A stretch of DNA of 64,000 nucleotides from CAWJJM01 sp963843275 (GCA_963843275.1 CAWJJM010000010.1:310001-374000); one strand, 5' to 3'. Counted from the stretch's first letter, positions 1 through 8,809 are shown. Program-made: numbers and translations. Notes: generated by a model from the sequence alone, not told the origin.

Positions 1-157
1 CAACCGGCTCTTCGTGGTGCCCGACCTCGACCTCGCCGCCGTCGTCACCTCGGTGGCGTTCAACACCCCCGACATGCACCGCCAGGCCGACGAGATCTTC
101 CGCACCTGGGTGCTCCCCGCCGCCCTCGCCGCCGGCGACCCCGGGGACGGGCCCTGA
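1..157 (+). CDS. Serine hydrolase (beta-lactamase class C-like), C-terminal end only
   Basis: The window opens inside a gene; 51 codons remain before TGA at 155-157. The piece reads NRLFVVPDLDLAAVVTSV and then a helix ending in WVLPAAL. This is the usual last strand and C-terminal helix of class C beta-lactamase-like serine hydrolases, where the family motif is a G-x-x-L/I-F-V-V-P followed by a valine-rich strand. The catalytic Ser and Lys would lie upstream of the window. The fragment is short, so the family assignment is tentative. Confidence 0.5.
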   Translation, partial: NRLFVVPDLDLAAVVTSVAFNTPDMHRQADEIFRTWVLPAALAAGDPGDGP

Positions 158-274
158 CCTCGCGCCGCGCCGGCCCGGCCTGCGCCTCTCCCCGCGGGCT
201 CGCCGCGCCCGCCGCGGCCAGCGGCATCCGCCCACGCCCCCCTGCTCCCGGGCGCTGCGGCGGGAGGCCGGGGC

Positions 275-829
275 TCAGGGTGCCGCGGCGGCCTCGCGGC
301 GCTCGCGCACGCGCCGCAGGATCAGGGCGATCAGCCCGGCGCGCGACAGCTCGGCCGCGTCGTCGCCGTCGTCGGGCACCAGCCCGTGGAAACGGACGAT
401 GTCGCGCAGGTGGTGGGTGGCGAGGGCGCCGAGCTCCTGTTCGAGCTGGTGCGGGTTGCGCGCCGCCAGCGCGAAGGGGTCGAGCACGGCGGCGCGCCTC
501 GCCTGCGGCGGCCGGGGCGGCGCCGGAGCGTCGTAGGCGGGGCGCTCCTCGACGGGCGGCGGGGCCGGCTCCCGGGGCTCCAGCACACGGCGCAGGGAGC
601 CCTCCAGGTAGACCGCGGTCAGCCCGCCCGCCCAGTAGGCCAGGTCGGTGCGGTTCGGCTGCGTGGTCTCCCGCTGGCTGCGCAGCACCGGCGATCCGTC
701 GTCGGGCAGGAACTCCAGCCAGCCCTCCCAGCGACCGCCGTCGACCTCGCGGCCGCAGGCCCGGGCGGCGTAGGTGGCACCGCCGTCGCGGCGCAGCAGG
801 GCATCGTAGCTTTGCAGGACCTCGGCCAT
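275..829 (-). CDS. Conserved-looking hypothetical protein, 184 aa
   Basis: I do not recognise the family. The start is ATG at 829 (MAEVLQSYDALL), chosen because GGGAG sits about 9 nt upstream on the minus strand; the frame stays open upstream but turns Arg/Ser/Pro-rich and low in complexity. The first 90 residues look like a small beta-rich domain (RDGGATYAARACGREVDGGRW), followed by a Pro-rich linker. The C-terminal 60 residues (LSRAGLIALILRRVRE) are helical and resemble a SAP/Rho-N-like helix-extension-helix. No signal peptide or membrane segment. It stands alone, facing away from the next gene. Confidence 0.6.
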   Translation of the reverse strand: MAEVLQSYDALLRRDGGATYAARACGREVDGGRWEGWLEFLPDDGSPVLRSQRETTQPNRTDLAYWAGGLTAVYLEGSLRRVLEPREPAPPPVEERPAYDAPAPPRPPQARRAAVLDPFALAARNPHQLEQELGALATHHLRDIVRFHGLVPDDGDDAAELSRAGLIALILRRVRERREAAAAP

Positions 830-1077
830 CGGCGCTCCCTTCTCCGGCCCGCGACGAGCGGCCGGACATCTGCCCGGAAAGCAACCGCCGCGCCAGCCGG
901 TGCGCTCACTCCGCCGGAATGACCTCCTCGTCGCCGGCCGCCGCTCCGGCGCGGCGCCGGAGGAGCCCCCGGATCCGGTCGCGCCAACCGAGGTCGCCGC
1001 GGACGCCATCGGCGGCACGGCGTTAAAGTCGGGGAGCGGAACCCGGCGGCGGTGCCGCCGCGGCCGCCCCGAGCGCC

Positions 1078-1620
1078 ATGCCGCACCTCGTCCCCTTCCC
1101 GCTGCCCGGCGCCGGCGCCACCGCGGCGGCGGTGATCGCCGGCGCGCTGCTGCTCGCCTTCGGCCGCCGCCTCTTCTGGCTCACCGTCGGCCTCGCCGCC
1201 TTCCTCGCCGCCTTCGGCTGGGCCGGGGAGATCGGCGGCTGGGGGCCCTGGATCTCGCTGGGCGTCGGGATCGCCGCCGGGCTCGCCGCGGCGCTGCTGG
1301 CGGTGCTCCTCGTCAAGGTCGCCGTCGGTCTGGCGGGATTCGTCGTCGGCGGCTGGGCCGCCGCCCAGGCCGCGGTGGCCGCCGGCGTCGTCACCCCGGG
1401 TCACGCCTGGGTCGCCTTCCTGCTCGGCGGCCTGCTGGCGGGGCTGCTCGCCGGCCTGCTCTTCCAGGCGGCGCTGATCGCGATCTCCTCGCTGGTCGGC
1501 GCCGGCCTGATCGTGGACGCGCTGCACCTCGAGCCCGCCGCCGTCTTCCTCCTCGCCCTCACCGCCGTCGGCATCGCGCTGCAGGTGGTGCTCCCCAAGG
1601 GCCGGCGGTCGGCGACCTGA
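1078..1620 (+). CDS. Polytopic membrane protein, 180 aa
   Basis: The protein is almost entirely hydrophobic, with six or seven short membrane segments rich in Ala, Gly, Leu and Val and small charged turns (GRR near residue 30, GWAGE near 50). The pattern resembles DUF4203/TMEM198-type small membrane proteins, but the assignment is not firm. ATG 1078 is taken as start: GGGGAGCGG lies 33-41 nt upstream and a TAAAGT hexamer at 1024-1029 could be its promoter. No functional residue can be named. It is followed by a 113-bp gap and the ATP-grasp/SET gene on the same strand. Confidence 0.65.
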   Translation: MPHLVPFPLPGAGATAAAVIAGALLLAFGRRLFWLTVGLAAFLAAFGWAGEIGGWGPWISLGVGIAAGLAAALLAVLLVKVAVGLAGFVVGGWAAAQAAVAAGVVTPGHAWVAFLLGGLLAGLLAGLLFQAALIAISSLVGAGLIVDALHLEPAAVFLLALTAVGIALQVVLPKGRRSAT

Positions 1621-1702
1621 GCCGAGAATCGAGGCGTCGTGCTCTCCCGACCCCGGTCCGCGGGGCCGTCGCCGAGGGCCCCACCACCGCCCCCGCGCAG
1701 GT

Positions 1703-1708
1703 TAGGAT
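1703..1708 (+). promoter_or_regulatory. Candidate -10 box TAGGAT for the ATP-grasp/SET gene
   Basis: TAGGAT lies 25 nt before ATG 1734. Unlike the leaderless genes elsewhere, this one also has a Shine-Dalgarno sequence (AGGAG, 1722-1726), so a short 5' leader of about 18 nt is expected. Confidence 0.4.
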
Positions 1709-1733
1709 CCCCCGACCCCACAGGAGCCCCGCG

Positions 1734-3209
1734 ATGCGCATCTGCGTCCTCAGCGACGTCTACCGCGACTCCGTGTCGCCACTCAAAGAGGTCGACCTCG
1801 ACCGCTGCGATCCTTCGCCGTGGCTGCCCGGCCACGAGGTCCGGCGCGTCGACCTCGCCAAGTCGACCGCGGTGCGCGACCTCATCGCCCTGGTGCGCGA
1901 GGGCCACGACGTCTTCTTCAACCTCTGCGACGGCGCCTGGGACGAGGACCGGCCCGGGCTCGAGGTGGTGCAGGCGCTCGAACGGCTCGACGCCGCCTAC
2001 ACCGGCGCCACCCCGGAGTTCTACGAGCCCTCCCGCGAGGCGATGGCGCGCGTCTGCCACGCCTGGGGGGTGCGCACCCCCGCCGCCGTCACCGCGGCGG
2101 ACGAAGCGGACGTCGAGCGCGCCGCGGCCACCCTGCGCTTCCCCCTCATCGTCAAGCACCCGTCGAGCTACGGCAGCATCGGGATGACCAGCGCCTCGCG
2201 GGTGGAGACGCCGGCCGCGCTGATGGACCAGGCGCGGCGGACGCTGGCGGCCTACGCCGCGGCGCGGATCGAGGAGTTCGTCGGGGAGCGGGAGGTGTCG
2301 GTGCTGGTCGCCGAGGACCCCGACGACCCGCGCCGGCCGCACGCCTACCGGCCGGTGGAGATCGTCTTCCCGCCCGGCGAGAGCTTCAAGCACTTCGACC
2401 TCAAGTGGCGCGACTACCAGGGGATGGACTGCGTCCCCGTGGAGGACGACGCCCTGGCCGAACGGGTGGAGGAGGGGGCCCGGCGCCTGTTCCGCGGCCT
2501 GCGCGGCGCCGGCTACGGGCGCTGCGACGTCCGCGTCGACGCCGACGGCACGCCCTGGTTCCTGGAGATCAACCCCAACTGCGGCGTCTTCTACCCACCC
2601 GAGGATCCGGGGACCGCGGACCTCATCCTGCACCACTCCCCGGGCGGGCACCGCGGCTTCGCCGAGCGCGCCGTGCGCGCCGCCCTGGCGCGCCGCGACC
2701 GCCGGCGGGTCCCCTGGGAGGTGCGCGCCGACCGCGAGGGGCGCTACGGCCTGTTCGCACGGCGGCCGCTGCGCCGCGGCGAGCGCATCGTCGCCTACGA
2801 GGGCAGCGCCCACCACGTGGTGTCGCGGCGCCACGTCGAGCGCACCTGGGAGGCGCCGGAGCGCGACTGGTTCGCCGGCTACGCCTGGCCGCTGGGCGAG
2901 GACGCCTGGGCCACCTGGAGCCCCGATCCTCAGGAGTGGAAGCCGCTCAACCACTCGTGCGATCCCACCGCCTGGCTCGACGGGCTCGACGTGGTGGCGC
3001 GGCGCGACCTCGCCGCCGGCGAGGAGATCACGCTCGACTACGCCACCTTCTGCACCGAGCCGATGCGGGAGTTCGCCTGCGCCTGCGGCGCCCCGGAGTG
3101 CCGCGGCGTCATCCGCGGCGGCGACCACCTCGAGCCCTTCGTCGAGCGCTACGGCGCGCACGTCTCCGGGCACGTCCGCGCCCGCCGCGCCGCCAACCCA
3201 CGCGGGTAG
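1734..3209 (+). CDS. ATP-grasp ligase fused to a C-terminal SET methyltransferase-like domain, 491 aa
   Basis: Residues 1-105 form a D-Ala-D-Ala ligase-like pre-ATP-grasp domain (MRICVLSDVY; VFFNLCDGAW). Residues about 105-295 are an ATP-grasp fold: the nucleotide-binding lysine in LIVKHPSSYGSIG (about 137-149), the acidic hinge RIEEFVGEREVSVLV, and the metal-binding end GRCDVRVDADG...FLEINPNCG (about 265-284). Residues about 325-440 are a SET domain: GLFARRPLRRGERI, NHSCDPTAW (about 406) and LDYATF (about 434), with a post-SET Cys cluster CACGAPECRG. ATP-grasp proteins of this class join a carboxylate to an amine; SET domains methylate lysine using SAM. Substrates are unknown. The start has AGGAG 7 nt upstream. 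Both modules look intact. Confidence 0.85.
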   Translation: MRICVLSDVYRDSVSPLKEVDLDRCDPSPWLPGHEVRRVDLAKSTAVRDLIALVREGHDVFFNLCDGAWDEDRPGLEVVQALERLDAAYTGATPEFYEPSREAMARVCHAWGVRTPAAVTAADEADVERAAATLRFPLIVKHPSSYGSIGMTSASRVETPAALMDQARRTLAAYAAARIEEFVGEREVSVLVAEDPDDPRRPHAYRPVEIVFPPGESFKHFDLKWRDYQGMDCVPVEDDALAERVEEGARRLFRGLRGAGYGRCDVRVDADGTPWFLEINPNCGVFYPPEDPGTADLILHHSPGGHRGFAERAVRAALARRDRRRVPWEVRADREGRYGLFARRPLRRGERIVAYEGSAHHVVSRRHVERTWEAPERDWFAGYAWPLGEDAWATWSPDPQEWKPLNHSCDPTAWLDGLDVVARRDLAAGEEITLDYATFCTEPMREFACACGAPECRGVIRGGDHLEPFVERYGAHVSGHVRARRAANPRG

Positions 3210-3323
3210 GTCGGCCCCCTCCGCGGCCCCTCCTACGGGTGGCGCGGTCGCGCCCGCCGGCGGCTATGCTGCCGCGCACGTTCCCGCGTTTCTTCACGAT
3301 CTCTACCCACCGGGGGTGGACCG

Positions 3324-5273
3324 ATGGCGAGCGTTTCCGATTCCGATCTGGGGCTGACCGGCTCCCAGAAGGCGACCCTTCACGCGCTGCAACAAGGGGA
3401 GGAGGGGACCCTCCAGCCCCCGCGCTGGCTGGCGGACCAGACGGCCGTGGACTTCGAGGCGGAGTGCGCCCTGGCGGCCGGCGACCCCAGCGTCTTCTGG
3501 GCCCGCAAGGCCAAGCTCGTCGAGTGGGCGCAGCCGTGGGACCGGGTGCTCGACTTCGACCCGCCGCACCACCGCTGGTTCGAGGGCGGCAAGCTCAACG
3601 CCACCGTGAGCTGCCTGGACCGCCACGTCCACAGCGAGCGCCGCAACAAGGCGGCGCTGATCTGGGTCGGCGAGGACGGCGAGGAGCAGACCTACACCTA
3701 CAACCGCCTCTACCGCGAGGTCAACCGCGTCGCCAACGCGCTCAAGGACCTCGGCGTGGCCAAGGGCGACCGCGTGGTGCTGTACATGCCGCTGACGCCG
3801 GAGGGCATCGTCACCATGCTCGCCTGCGCCCGCATCGGCGCCATCCACTCGGTGGTCTACGCCGGCATGGGCACCCAGGCGCTGCGCGCCCGCATCCTCG
3901 ACGCCGGCGCCAAGGTCGTGGTGTGCTCCGACTACACCTACCGCCGCGGCAAGGCGGTGCACCTCAAGCCGACCGTCGACGAGGCGGTGCGCGACCTGGT
4001 CCAGGTCGCGCACGTGGTGGTGCACCGGCGCGGCTCCCGCCCCGGCGACGCCCCCGTCGAGTTCGAGAGCGAGCGCGAGGTCGACTTCTACGACATGCAG
4101 CAGCCGCGGGCGATCCACTGCGAGCCGGAGATGGTCGACGCCGAGCACCCGCTGTTCATCCTCTACACCTCCGGCACCACCGGCAAACCGAAGGGCGTGG
4201 TCCACGCCACCGGTGGCTACATGGTGGGCGTGACCTACCTGTCGCGGGCCTTCTTCCAGATCCAGGAGCGCGACATCTACTGGTCGACGTCCGACATCGG
4301 CTGGATCGTCGGACACTCGTTCATCGTCTACGGGCCGCTGTCGATCGGCGCCACGGTGCTGTGCCGGGAGGGCGTGCCGGACTACCCCACCCCCGACGTC
4401 ACCTGGGAGCTGTGCGAGCGCTTCGGCGTCAACGTGATGTTCACCGCGCCGACGGCGGTGCGCATGTGGATGAGCCACGGCAGCGAGGTGCCGGAGCGCT
4501 ACGACCTGTCGCGCCTGCGGCTGATCGCCTGCGCCGGCGAGCCGCTCAACCCCGCGGCGCACCGCTGGGCGCAGTCGTCGCTGGTGGCGCAGGCCGACGG
4601 ACTGGTGGTGGACAACTTCTGGCAGACCGAGATCGCCGGCCCGGTGCTCGGCACCCTGCCCTCGTTCGAGGTGCGGCTCGGCAAGGCGGGCAAGGCGATG
4701 CCCGGGATCAAGGCGGACGTCGTCGACCGGGAGGGCAACCCGGTGCCGGCCGGCCAGGGCGGCCTGCTGGTGGTCCGCGAGCCGGTGCCCTACATGCTGC
4801 GCACGGTGTGGAACGACCCCGATCGCTACACCGAGTACTGGACCCAGATCCCCGGCTGCTACGCCGCCGGCGACGTGGCGATCCGCGACGAGGACGGCTA
4901 CTTCGCGGTGCTCGGCCGCGCCGACGACGTGATCAACGTCGCCGGCCACCGCATCGGCACCGCCGAGGTCGAGAGCTCGCTGCTGCGCCACCCCGCCGTC
5001 GCCGAGAGCGCCGTCGTCGGGCTGCCCGACGAGGTCAAGGGCGAGCGCATCAAGGCCTTCGTCGTCCTCGCCGCCGGCGTCGAGCTGGGCACCGGCGTGC
5101 GCGCCAGCCTGAAGGACCACGTCCGCGAGGACCTCGGGCCGATCGCCCAGCCCAGCGAGATCGAGATCGTCCCGTCGCTGCCCAAGACGCGCTCCGGCAA
5201 GATCGTCCGCCGGCTGCTCAAGGCGCAGTCGCTGGGTGAAGACCCCGGGGACCTCTCGACGCTGGCGGACTGA
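3324..5273 (+). CDS. Acetyl/propionyl-CoA synthetase (AMP-forming), 649 aa
   Basis: ANL-superfamily ligase of the acetyl-CoA synthetase branch. It activates a short carboxylate as acyl-AMP and passes it to CoA. The N-terminal Acs domain (FWARKAKLVEW) is present, the ATP loop YTSGTTGKPKG is at about 281-291, the acyl-pocket motif reads DNFWQTEIAG near 430 (classical Acs: DTWWQTETGG), and the C-terminal catalytic lysine is in TRSGKIVRR near 626. Length matches Acs. The second Trp, which limits acyl length in enteric Acs, is kept, while the next residues differ (EIAG for ETGG), so acetate, propionate or acrylate-type substrates are all possible. Lysine acetylation of the TRSGK site is a known control in the family. 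The gene is monocistronic, with TATGCT at 3265-3270 as a possible -10 box. Confidence 0.88.
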   Translation: MASVSDSDLGLTGSQKATLHALQQGEEGTLQPPRWLADQTAVDFEAECALAAGDPSVFWARKAKLVEWAQPWDRVLDFDPPHHRWFEGGKLNATVSCLDRHVHSERRNKAALIWVGEDGEEQTYTYNRLYREVNRVANALKDLGVAKGDRVVLYMPLTPEGIVTMLACARIGAIHSVVYAGMGTQALRARILDAGAKVVVCSDYTYRRGKAVHLKPTVDEAVRDLVQVAHVVVHRRGSRPGDAPVEFESEREVDFYDMQQPRAIHCEPEMVDAEHPLFILYTSGTTGKPKGVVHATGGYMVGVTYLSRAFFQIQERDIYWSTSDIGWIVGHSFIVYGPLSIGATVLCREGVPDYPTPDVTWELCERFGVNVMFTAPTAVRMWMSHGSEVPERYDLSRLRLIACAGEPLNPAAHRWAQSSLVAQADGLVVDNFWQTEIAGPVLGTLPSFEVRLGKAGKAMPGIKADVVDREGNPVPAGQGGLLVVREPVPYMLRTVWNDPDRYTEYWTQIPGCYAAGDVAIRDEDGYFAVLGRADDVINVAGHRIGTAEVESSLLRHPAVAESAVVGLPDEVKGERIKAFVVLAAGVELGTGVRASLKDHVREDLGPIAQPSEIEIVPSLPKTRSGKIVRRLLKAQSLGEDPGDLSTLAD

Positions 5274-5416
5274 GACCCCGGCGGACGGCGCGGTTCGCTG
5301 GCTCCGTCCATGCGCGCCCCGGCGCCTTCGAGGACGCCGACCGCCCGCGTCACGCCGGGGGCCGGCGCCGTGCTAAACTCGCATGACCTTGGTACTTTCG
5401 CGCCGGAGGTGACGCC

Positions 5417-6022
5417 ATGAGCCGTTCCATCGCCCGCACCCTCGCCCCCGCCGTCGCGCTGGCCGCCGCCCTGGCCGTCGCCGCGCCGGCCCTCGCCACC
5501 GAGTGGATCATCGACCTCGACAACGGCACCCGCTTCACCAGCCGCTACCAGCCGGTGGCCGCGAGCTGGGACTCCGGGCTGGTGCTGCTGGTGACCGAGG
5601 AGGGCAACCACATCGGTCTCGAGCGGTCGATGATCAAGAGCGTCACCGCGGACGTCCAGAACCGCGGCTTCGGCACCGTCATCGACGACAAGACCATCTC
5701 GCTGGGCCAGGCGCCCAACGACCTGCCGGCGCCCGAGGACACCGCGAAGACCTCGCTGTCTCCCGAGATGCAGCTCCTGCAGAGCTTCATCCAGTCGCAG
5801 CAGGCGCCGCAGCAGAACTACAACGTCGACCAGTTCGTCGACCCGTCGCAGGCCGGGGGCGGCCTCCCGGCCGCCGGTTACGGTTACGGCGGCGGCGCGA
5901 CCGGCGCCGTGGTGGCGCCGCTGCCGATCACCGGCGGCACGAGCCTCGGAGCGCCGGCGAGCAGCGTCCCGGCGCAGGGGACGAGCGTCCCCGCCCAGGG
6001 CAGCAGCGTCCCGCCGCAGTAG
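5417..6022 (+). CDS. Secreted protein with C-terminal SVPAQG-type repeats, 201 aa
   Basis: A clean signal peptide (residues 1-27, ending ALA) is followed by a small beta-rich domain (EWIIDLDNGTRFTSRYQP; SWDSGLVLLVTEEGN) that may hold 60 to 70 residues. A Gln-rich linker (FIQSQQAPQQNYNVDQF), a Gly/Tyr stretch and a terminal tandem repeat SSVPAQG-TSVPAQG-SSVPPQ follow. The repeat is also visible in DNA as about 21-bp units. The start is fixed by GGAGGTGACGCC directly before ATG, and TAAACT near 5373 is a likely -10 box. Function unknown; it probably acts in the periplasm or at the outer surface. Confidence 0.75.
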   Translation: MSRSIARTLAPAVALAAALAVAAPALATEWIIDLDNGTRFTSRYQPVAASWDSGLVLLVTEEGNHIGLERSMIKSVTADVQNRGFGTVIDDKTISLGQAPNDLPAPEDTAKTSLSPEMQLLQSFIQSQQAPQQNYNVDQFVDPSQAGGGLPAAGYGYGGGATGAVVAPLPITGGTSLGAPASSVPAQGTSVPAQGSSVPPQ

Positions 6023-6096
6023 GTCTCCGCGCCCTCCCCGCGGCCGCGATCCGCGGTCGCCGATCGGGCCACCCCCGTCCGCGCGACGGCGCAGGC

Positions 6097-6102
6097 TAGA
6101 GT
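6097..6102 (+). promoter_or_regulatory. -10 box TAGAGT, leaderless type, for the importer operon
   Basis: TAGAGT ends 9 nt before ATG 6112 and no Shine-Dalgarno sequence is present. Transcription would begin within a few nucleotides of the start codon. Confidence 0.5.
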
Positions 6103-6111
6103 TCGCGCGAC

Positions 6112-7014
6112 ATGTCCCCTCCTCCCGAGCCGCGGCGCCCGCCGTCGGCCGGCGCGCTCCGGCGCGCCGCCGCCGCGGTCGCCGCCGCCGCGCTGCTCGC
6201 CGCCGGATGCGGCCCGGGGACCGGCGCCCCGCCGGCCGATCCCCGGCCCGGTGCCGTCGCCCCCGGCGCCGCGCGCCGACTGGTCAGCCTGTCGCCGAAC
6301 GTCACCGAGATCTTCGTCGCTCTGGGGCTCGCCGACCGCCTGGTGGGGGTGGACGACGCGAGCCGGCTCCCTGCCGGCCGTTCCGCGGTCCGCCTGGGCG
6401 GCTTCTACTCCCCGGACCTCGAGCTGCTGGTGGAGCTGCACCCCGACCTGGTGGTCCTGCTCGCCGGCCAGGCCGGGACGGCGGATCGGCTGCGGGCCCT
6501 GGGGATCCCGGTGCTCGCGGTACGCAACCAGTCGCTGGCCGACGTCGAGGCGTCGGTGCGCGCGGTGGCGCGACGGGCCGGCGCCCCCGCCGCCGGCGAC
6601 GCGCTGGCGGCCCGGCTGCGCCGCGACCTGGCGCCGCGCCCGGTGGCGCACGGGCGGCGGGTCGTCCTGGCGGTGAGCAGCCGTCCCGGCGCCCTCGGCC
6701 AGGTGCTGGTGGCGGGCCCGCAGAGCTTCCACGGCGAGCTGCTCTCCCGGCTGGGCGGCGTCAACGCCTTCCCGGACCTGCCATCGGCCTACGCCACGGT
6801 GGCGGTGGAGGAGGTCCTGGCGCGCCATCCCGGGGAGGTCGTCGAGCTGCAGGGAGAGCCGCTCGACGACGCGACCCGGCGCGCCCTCGCCGCGGCCTGG
6901 CGCCGGCTGGCCGGGCCGGACGTCGAGATCGAGGTGCTCGACGGCGCCGACGTGCTGATCCCGGGCCCGCACCTGCCGCGGCTCTACCGCCGCCTCGCCG
7001 AGGCGCTGTCGTGA
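6112..7014 (+). CDS. ABC importer substrate-binding lipoprotein (BtuF/FecB-like), 300 aa
   Basis: Periplasmic binding protein for cobalamin or an iron chelate. A lipoprotein signal ends in LLAAGC (Cys33), so the mature protein should be anchored by lipid. The diagnostic start of the domain, RLVSLSPNVTEIFVALGL, is followed by the loop RLVGVDDASR and ELHPDLVV. The family has two alpha/beta lobes joined by a long helix, and the length fits. Its stop overlaps the GTG of the ATPase gene by 4 bp, so the three importer genes are translationally coupled. The ligand cannot be told from sequence: there is no cobalamin riboswitch and no dedicated TonB receptor beside it. Confidence 0.85.
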   Translation: MSPPPEPRRPPSAGALRRAAAAVAAAALLAAGCGPGTGAPPADPRPGAVAPGAARRLVSLSPNVTEIFVALGLADRLVGVDDASRLPAGRSAVRLGGFYSPDLELLVELHPDLVVLLAGQAGTADRLRALGIPVLAVRNQSLADVEASVRAVARRAGAPAAGDALAARLRRDLAPRPVAHGRRVVLAVSSRPGALGQVLVAGPQSFHGELLSRLGGVNAFPDLPSAYATVAVEEVLARHPGEVVELQGEPLDDATRRALAAAWRRLAGPDVEIEVLDGADVLIPGPHLPRLYRRLAEALS

Positions 7015-7796
7015 GACCGCTGGTCGCCGCCACCGGCCTGGAGTGGGAGACCGGCGGGCGGCGCATCGTCGGCCCGCTCGACCTCGAGGTACGGCCCGGC
7101 GAGTGCCTGATCGTCGTCGGGCCGAACGGCGCCGGCAAGACCTCGCTGCTGCGCCTGGTGGTGGGCCTGCTCGAGCCCACCGCCGGCCGCCTCGAGGTCG
7201 GGGGGCGGCCCGCCCGCGGCGGGGCGCGCCGGGAGCGGGCGCGCCGCATCGCCTACGTGCCGCAGATCCGGCCCGCGCGGGTGCCGCTGTCGGTCGAGGA
7301 GGTGGTCCTGCTGGGCCGCTACCCGCACCTGCGGCGTTTCCAGCTCGCGCCCGCCGCCGCGGACCACCGGGCGGTGGCGCGGGCGCTCGAGCAGGTCGGC
7401 ATCGGGGACCTCCGCCGGCGCCCGGTCGGCGAGCTCTCCGGCGGCGAGCGGCAGGCCGTCTACATCGCCGCGGCGCTGGCCCAGGAGGCGGAGCTGCTGG
7501 TCCTCGACGAGCCCACCACCCACCTCGACCCGCGGCACCAGGCGGAGGTGGCGGAGCTGCTCGCCCGCCTGTCCCGAACCGGCGACCGCACCGTGCTCGC
7601 CGCCACCCACGACCTCGCCTTCGCCGCCCTCCTCGCCGACCGCGTGGTGGCGCTGGCCGCCGGCCGGGTCGCCGCGGCCGGGCCGCCCCGCGACATCCTG
7701 TGCCCCGCGGTCCTCGAGCCGCTGTTCGGCACCCGCTTCGCCCTGGCCGGCGACGGCGACCGCCCGATCCCGGTGCTGCGCCTGGCGGAGCGATGA
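7011..7796 (+). CDS. ABC importer ATPase (BtuD/FecE-like), 261 aa
   Basis: Start GTG 7011 overlaps the upstream stop (GTGA). Walker A is GPNGAGKT (37-44), followed by a Q-loop in VPQIRPAR, the signature LSGGERQ near 145, Walker B LLVLDEPTTH and the switch His in AATHDLAF. This is a complete cytoplasmic ATPase of the type II importer family (cobalamin, haem, siderophore). The longer open frame upstream of the GTG only shadows the binding-protein gene. ATGA overlap with the permease gene follows. Confidence 0.88.
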   Translation: MRPLVAATGLEWETGGRRIVGPLDLEVRPGECLIVVGPNGAGKTSLLRLVVGLLEPTAGRLEVGGRPARGGARRERARRIAYVPQIRPARVPLSVEEVVLLGRYPHLRRFQLAPAAADHRAVARALEQVGIGDLRRRPVGELSGGERQAVYIAAALAQEAELLVLDEPTTHLDPRHQAEVAELLARLSRTGDRTVLAATHDLAFAALLADRVVALAAGRVAAAGPPRDILCPAVLEPLFGTRFALAGDGDRPIPVLRLAER

Positions 7797-8809
7797 CGGG
7801 GCCGGGCGACAGCGGAGGGGCGCCGGGGCGGCGGCGGACGGCGCTGGCCGCCCTGGCGGTCCTGTGGCTGGCCGCCCTGCTGCTGCTGCCGCTGGCCGGC
7901 AGCCGGCCGCTGGACCTCGCGGCGGTCGCTCGCGGCGAGCCCACGGCGACGCTGATCCTCTGGCACCTGCGGGTGCCGCGGGTGCTGCTGGCGCTGCTCG
8001 CCGGGGGCGCCCTGGCGCTCTCCGGAGTCGCCTTCCAGACGCTGTTCCGCAACCCGCTGGCCGAGCCCTACACCCTGGGCGTGGCCAGCGGCGCGGCCCT
8101 CGGCGCGGTGCTGGCGCTGCGCTTCGCGGACCCGGCGACCGTGCTCGGCTTCGCCGCCGTGGCGGTGGCGAGCTTCGCCGGCGCCCTCGCCGCCACCGCC
8201 CTGGTGGTCGGGGTGGCGGCGCGGCGCGGCGGCACCGAGACCGGCACCCTGCTGCTCGCCGGGGTGGCGGTGTCGCTCTCGGCGTCGGCGCTCATCCTCT
8301 TCGTCCAGTACCTCTCGGAGGCGAACCAGACCTACCGCATGGTGCGCTGGATGATGGGCGGCCTCGCCGTGGTCGGCTACCGCGACGTCGGCTGGCTGGC
8401 CCCGTGGGTGGCGGCCGGCACCGCCGTGCTGCTGGCCCTGCGCTGGGAGCTCAACCAGCTGCTGACCGGCGAGGAGCTGGCGGCCAGCCGCGGGGTCGAC
8501 GTCTCGCGCCTGCGCCTGCAGGTGCTGGCCGTCACCTCGCTGATGGTCTCGGCGCTGGTCGCCGTCACCGGGCCGATCGGTTTCGTCGGCCTCATGGTGC
8601 CCCACCTGCTGCGCCGGCTGGTGGGCCACGACCACCTGCTGCTGGCGCCGGCCAGCCTGCTCGGCGGTGGCGTCTTCCTCGCCCTCTGCGACCTCGGTGC
8701 ACGCACCGTCATGGCCCCCGCCCAGCTCCCGGTGGGGGTGATCACGGCCCTGCTGGGCGGCCCGTTCTTCCTCTGGCTGCTGCTCTCCGGCCGGGGCGGG
8801 CGGCGCTGA
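7793..8809 (+). CDS. ABC importer permease (BtuC/FecCD family), 338 aa
   Basis: About ten membrane helices. Family hallmarks are LRVPRVLLALLAGGALALSG near the N-terminus, FRNPLAEPYTLGVASGAALG (the cytoplasmic loop facing the ATPase), and GPIGFVGLMVPHLLRRLVG. ATG 7793 overlaps the ATPase stop by 4 bp. Together with the two preceding genes it forms a one-permease, one-ATPase importer that would work as a homodimer of each. The gene order (binding protein, ATPase, permease) and tight coupling suggest co-production in fixed ratio. Confidence 0.88.
   Translation: MTGPGDSGGAPGRRRTALAALAVLWLAALLLLPLAGSRPLDLAAVARGEPTATLILWHLRVPRVLLALLAGGALALSGVAFQTLFRNPLAEPYTLGVASGAALGAVLALRFADPATVLGFAAVAVASFAGALAATALVVGVAARRGGTETGTLLLAGVAVSLSASALILFVQYLSEANQTYRMVRWMMGGLAVVGYRDVGWLAPWVAAGTAVLLALRWELNQLLTGEELAASRGVDVSRLRLQVLAVTSLMVSALVAVTGPIGFVGLMVPHLLRRLVGHDHLLLAPASLLGGGVFLALCDLGARTVMAPAQLPVGVITALLGGPFFLWLLLSGRGGRR

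Noticed and set aside
830..1020. Small minus-strand protein ending DEEVIPAE just before the 184-aa gene
   Set aside because: The frame has a protein-like look but no usable start codon after an upstream TAA; too weak to call.
1820..5239. 1139-codon frame across the ATP-grasp/SET and acetyl-CoA synthetase genes
   Set aside because: Arg/Pro/Gly-rich shadow in a different frame; the true genes have clear motifs.
6023..6111. Cobalamin riboswitch before the BtuF-like gene
   Set aside because: The gap is under 90 bp and a -10 box ends 9 nt before the ATG, leaving no room for a leader; no B12-box sequence was seen.
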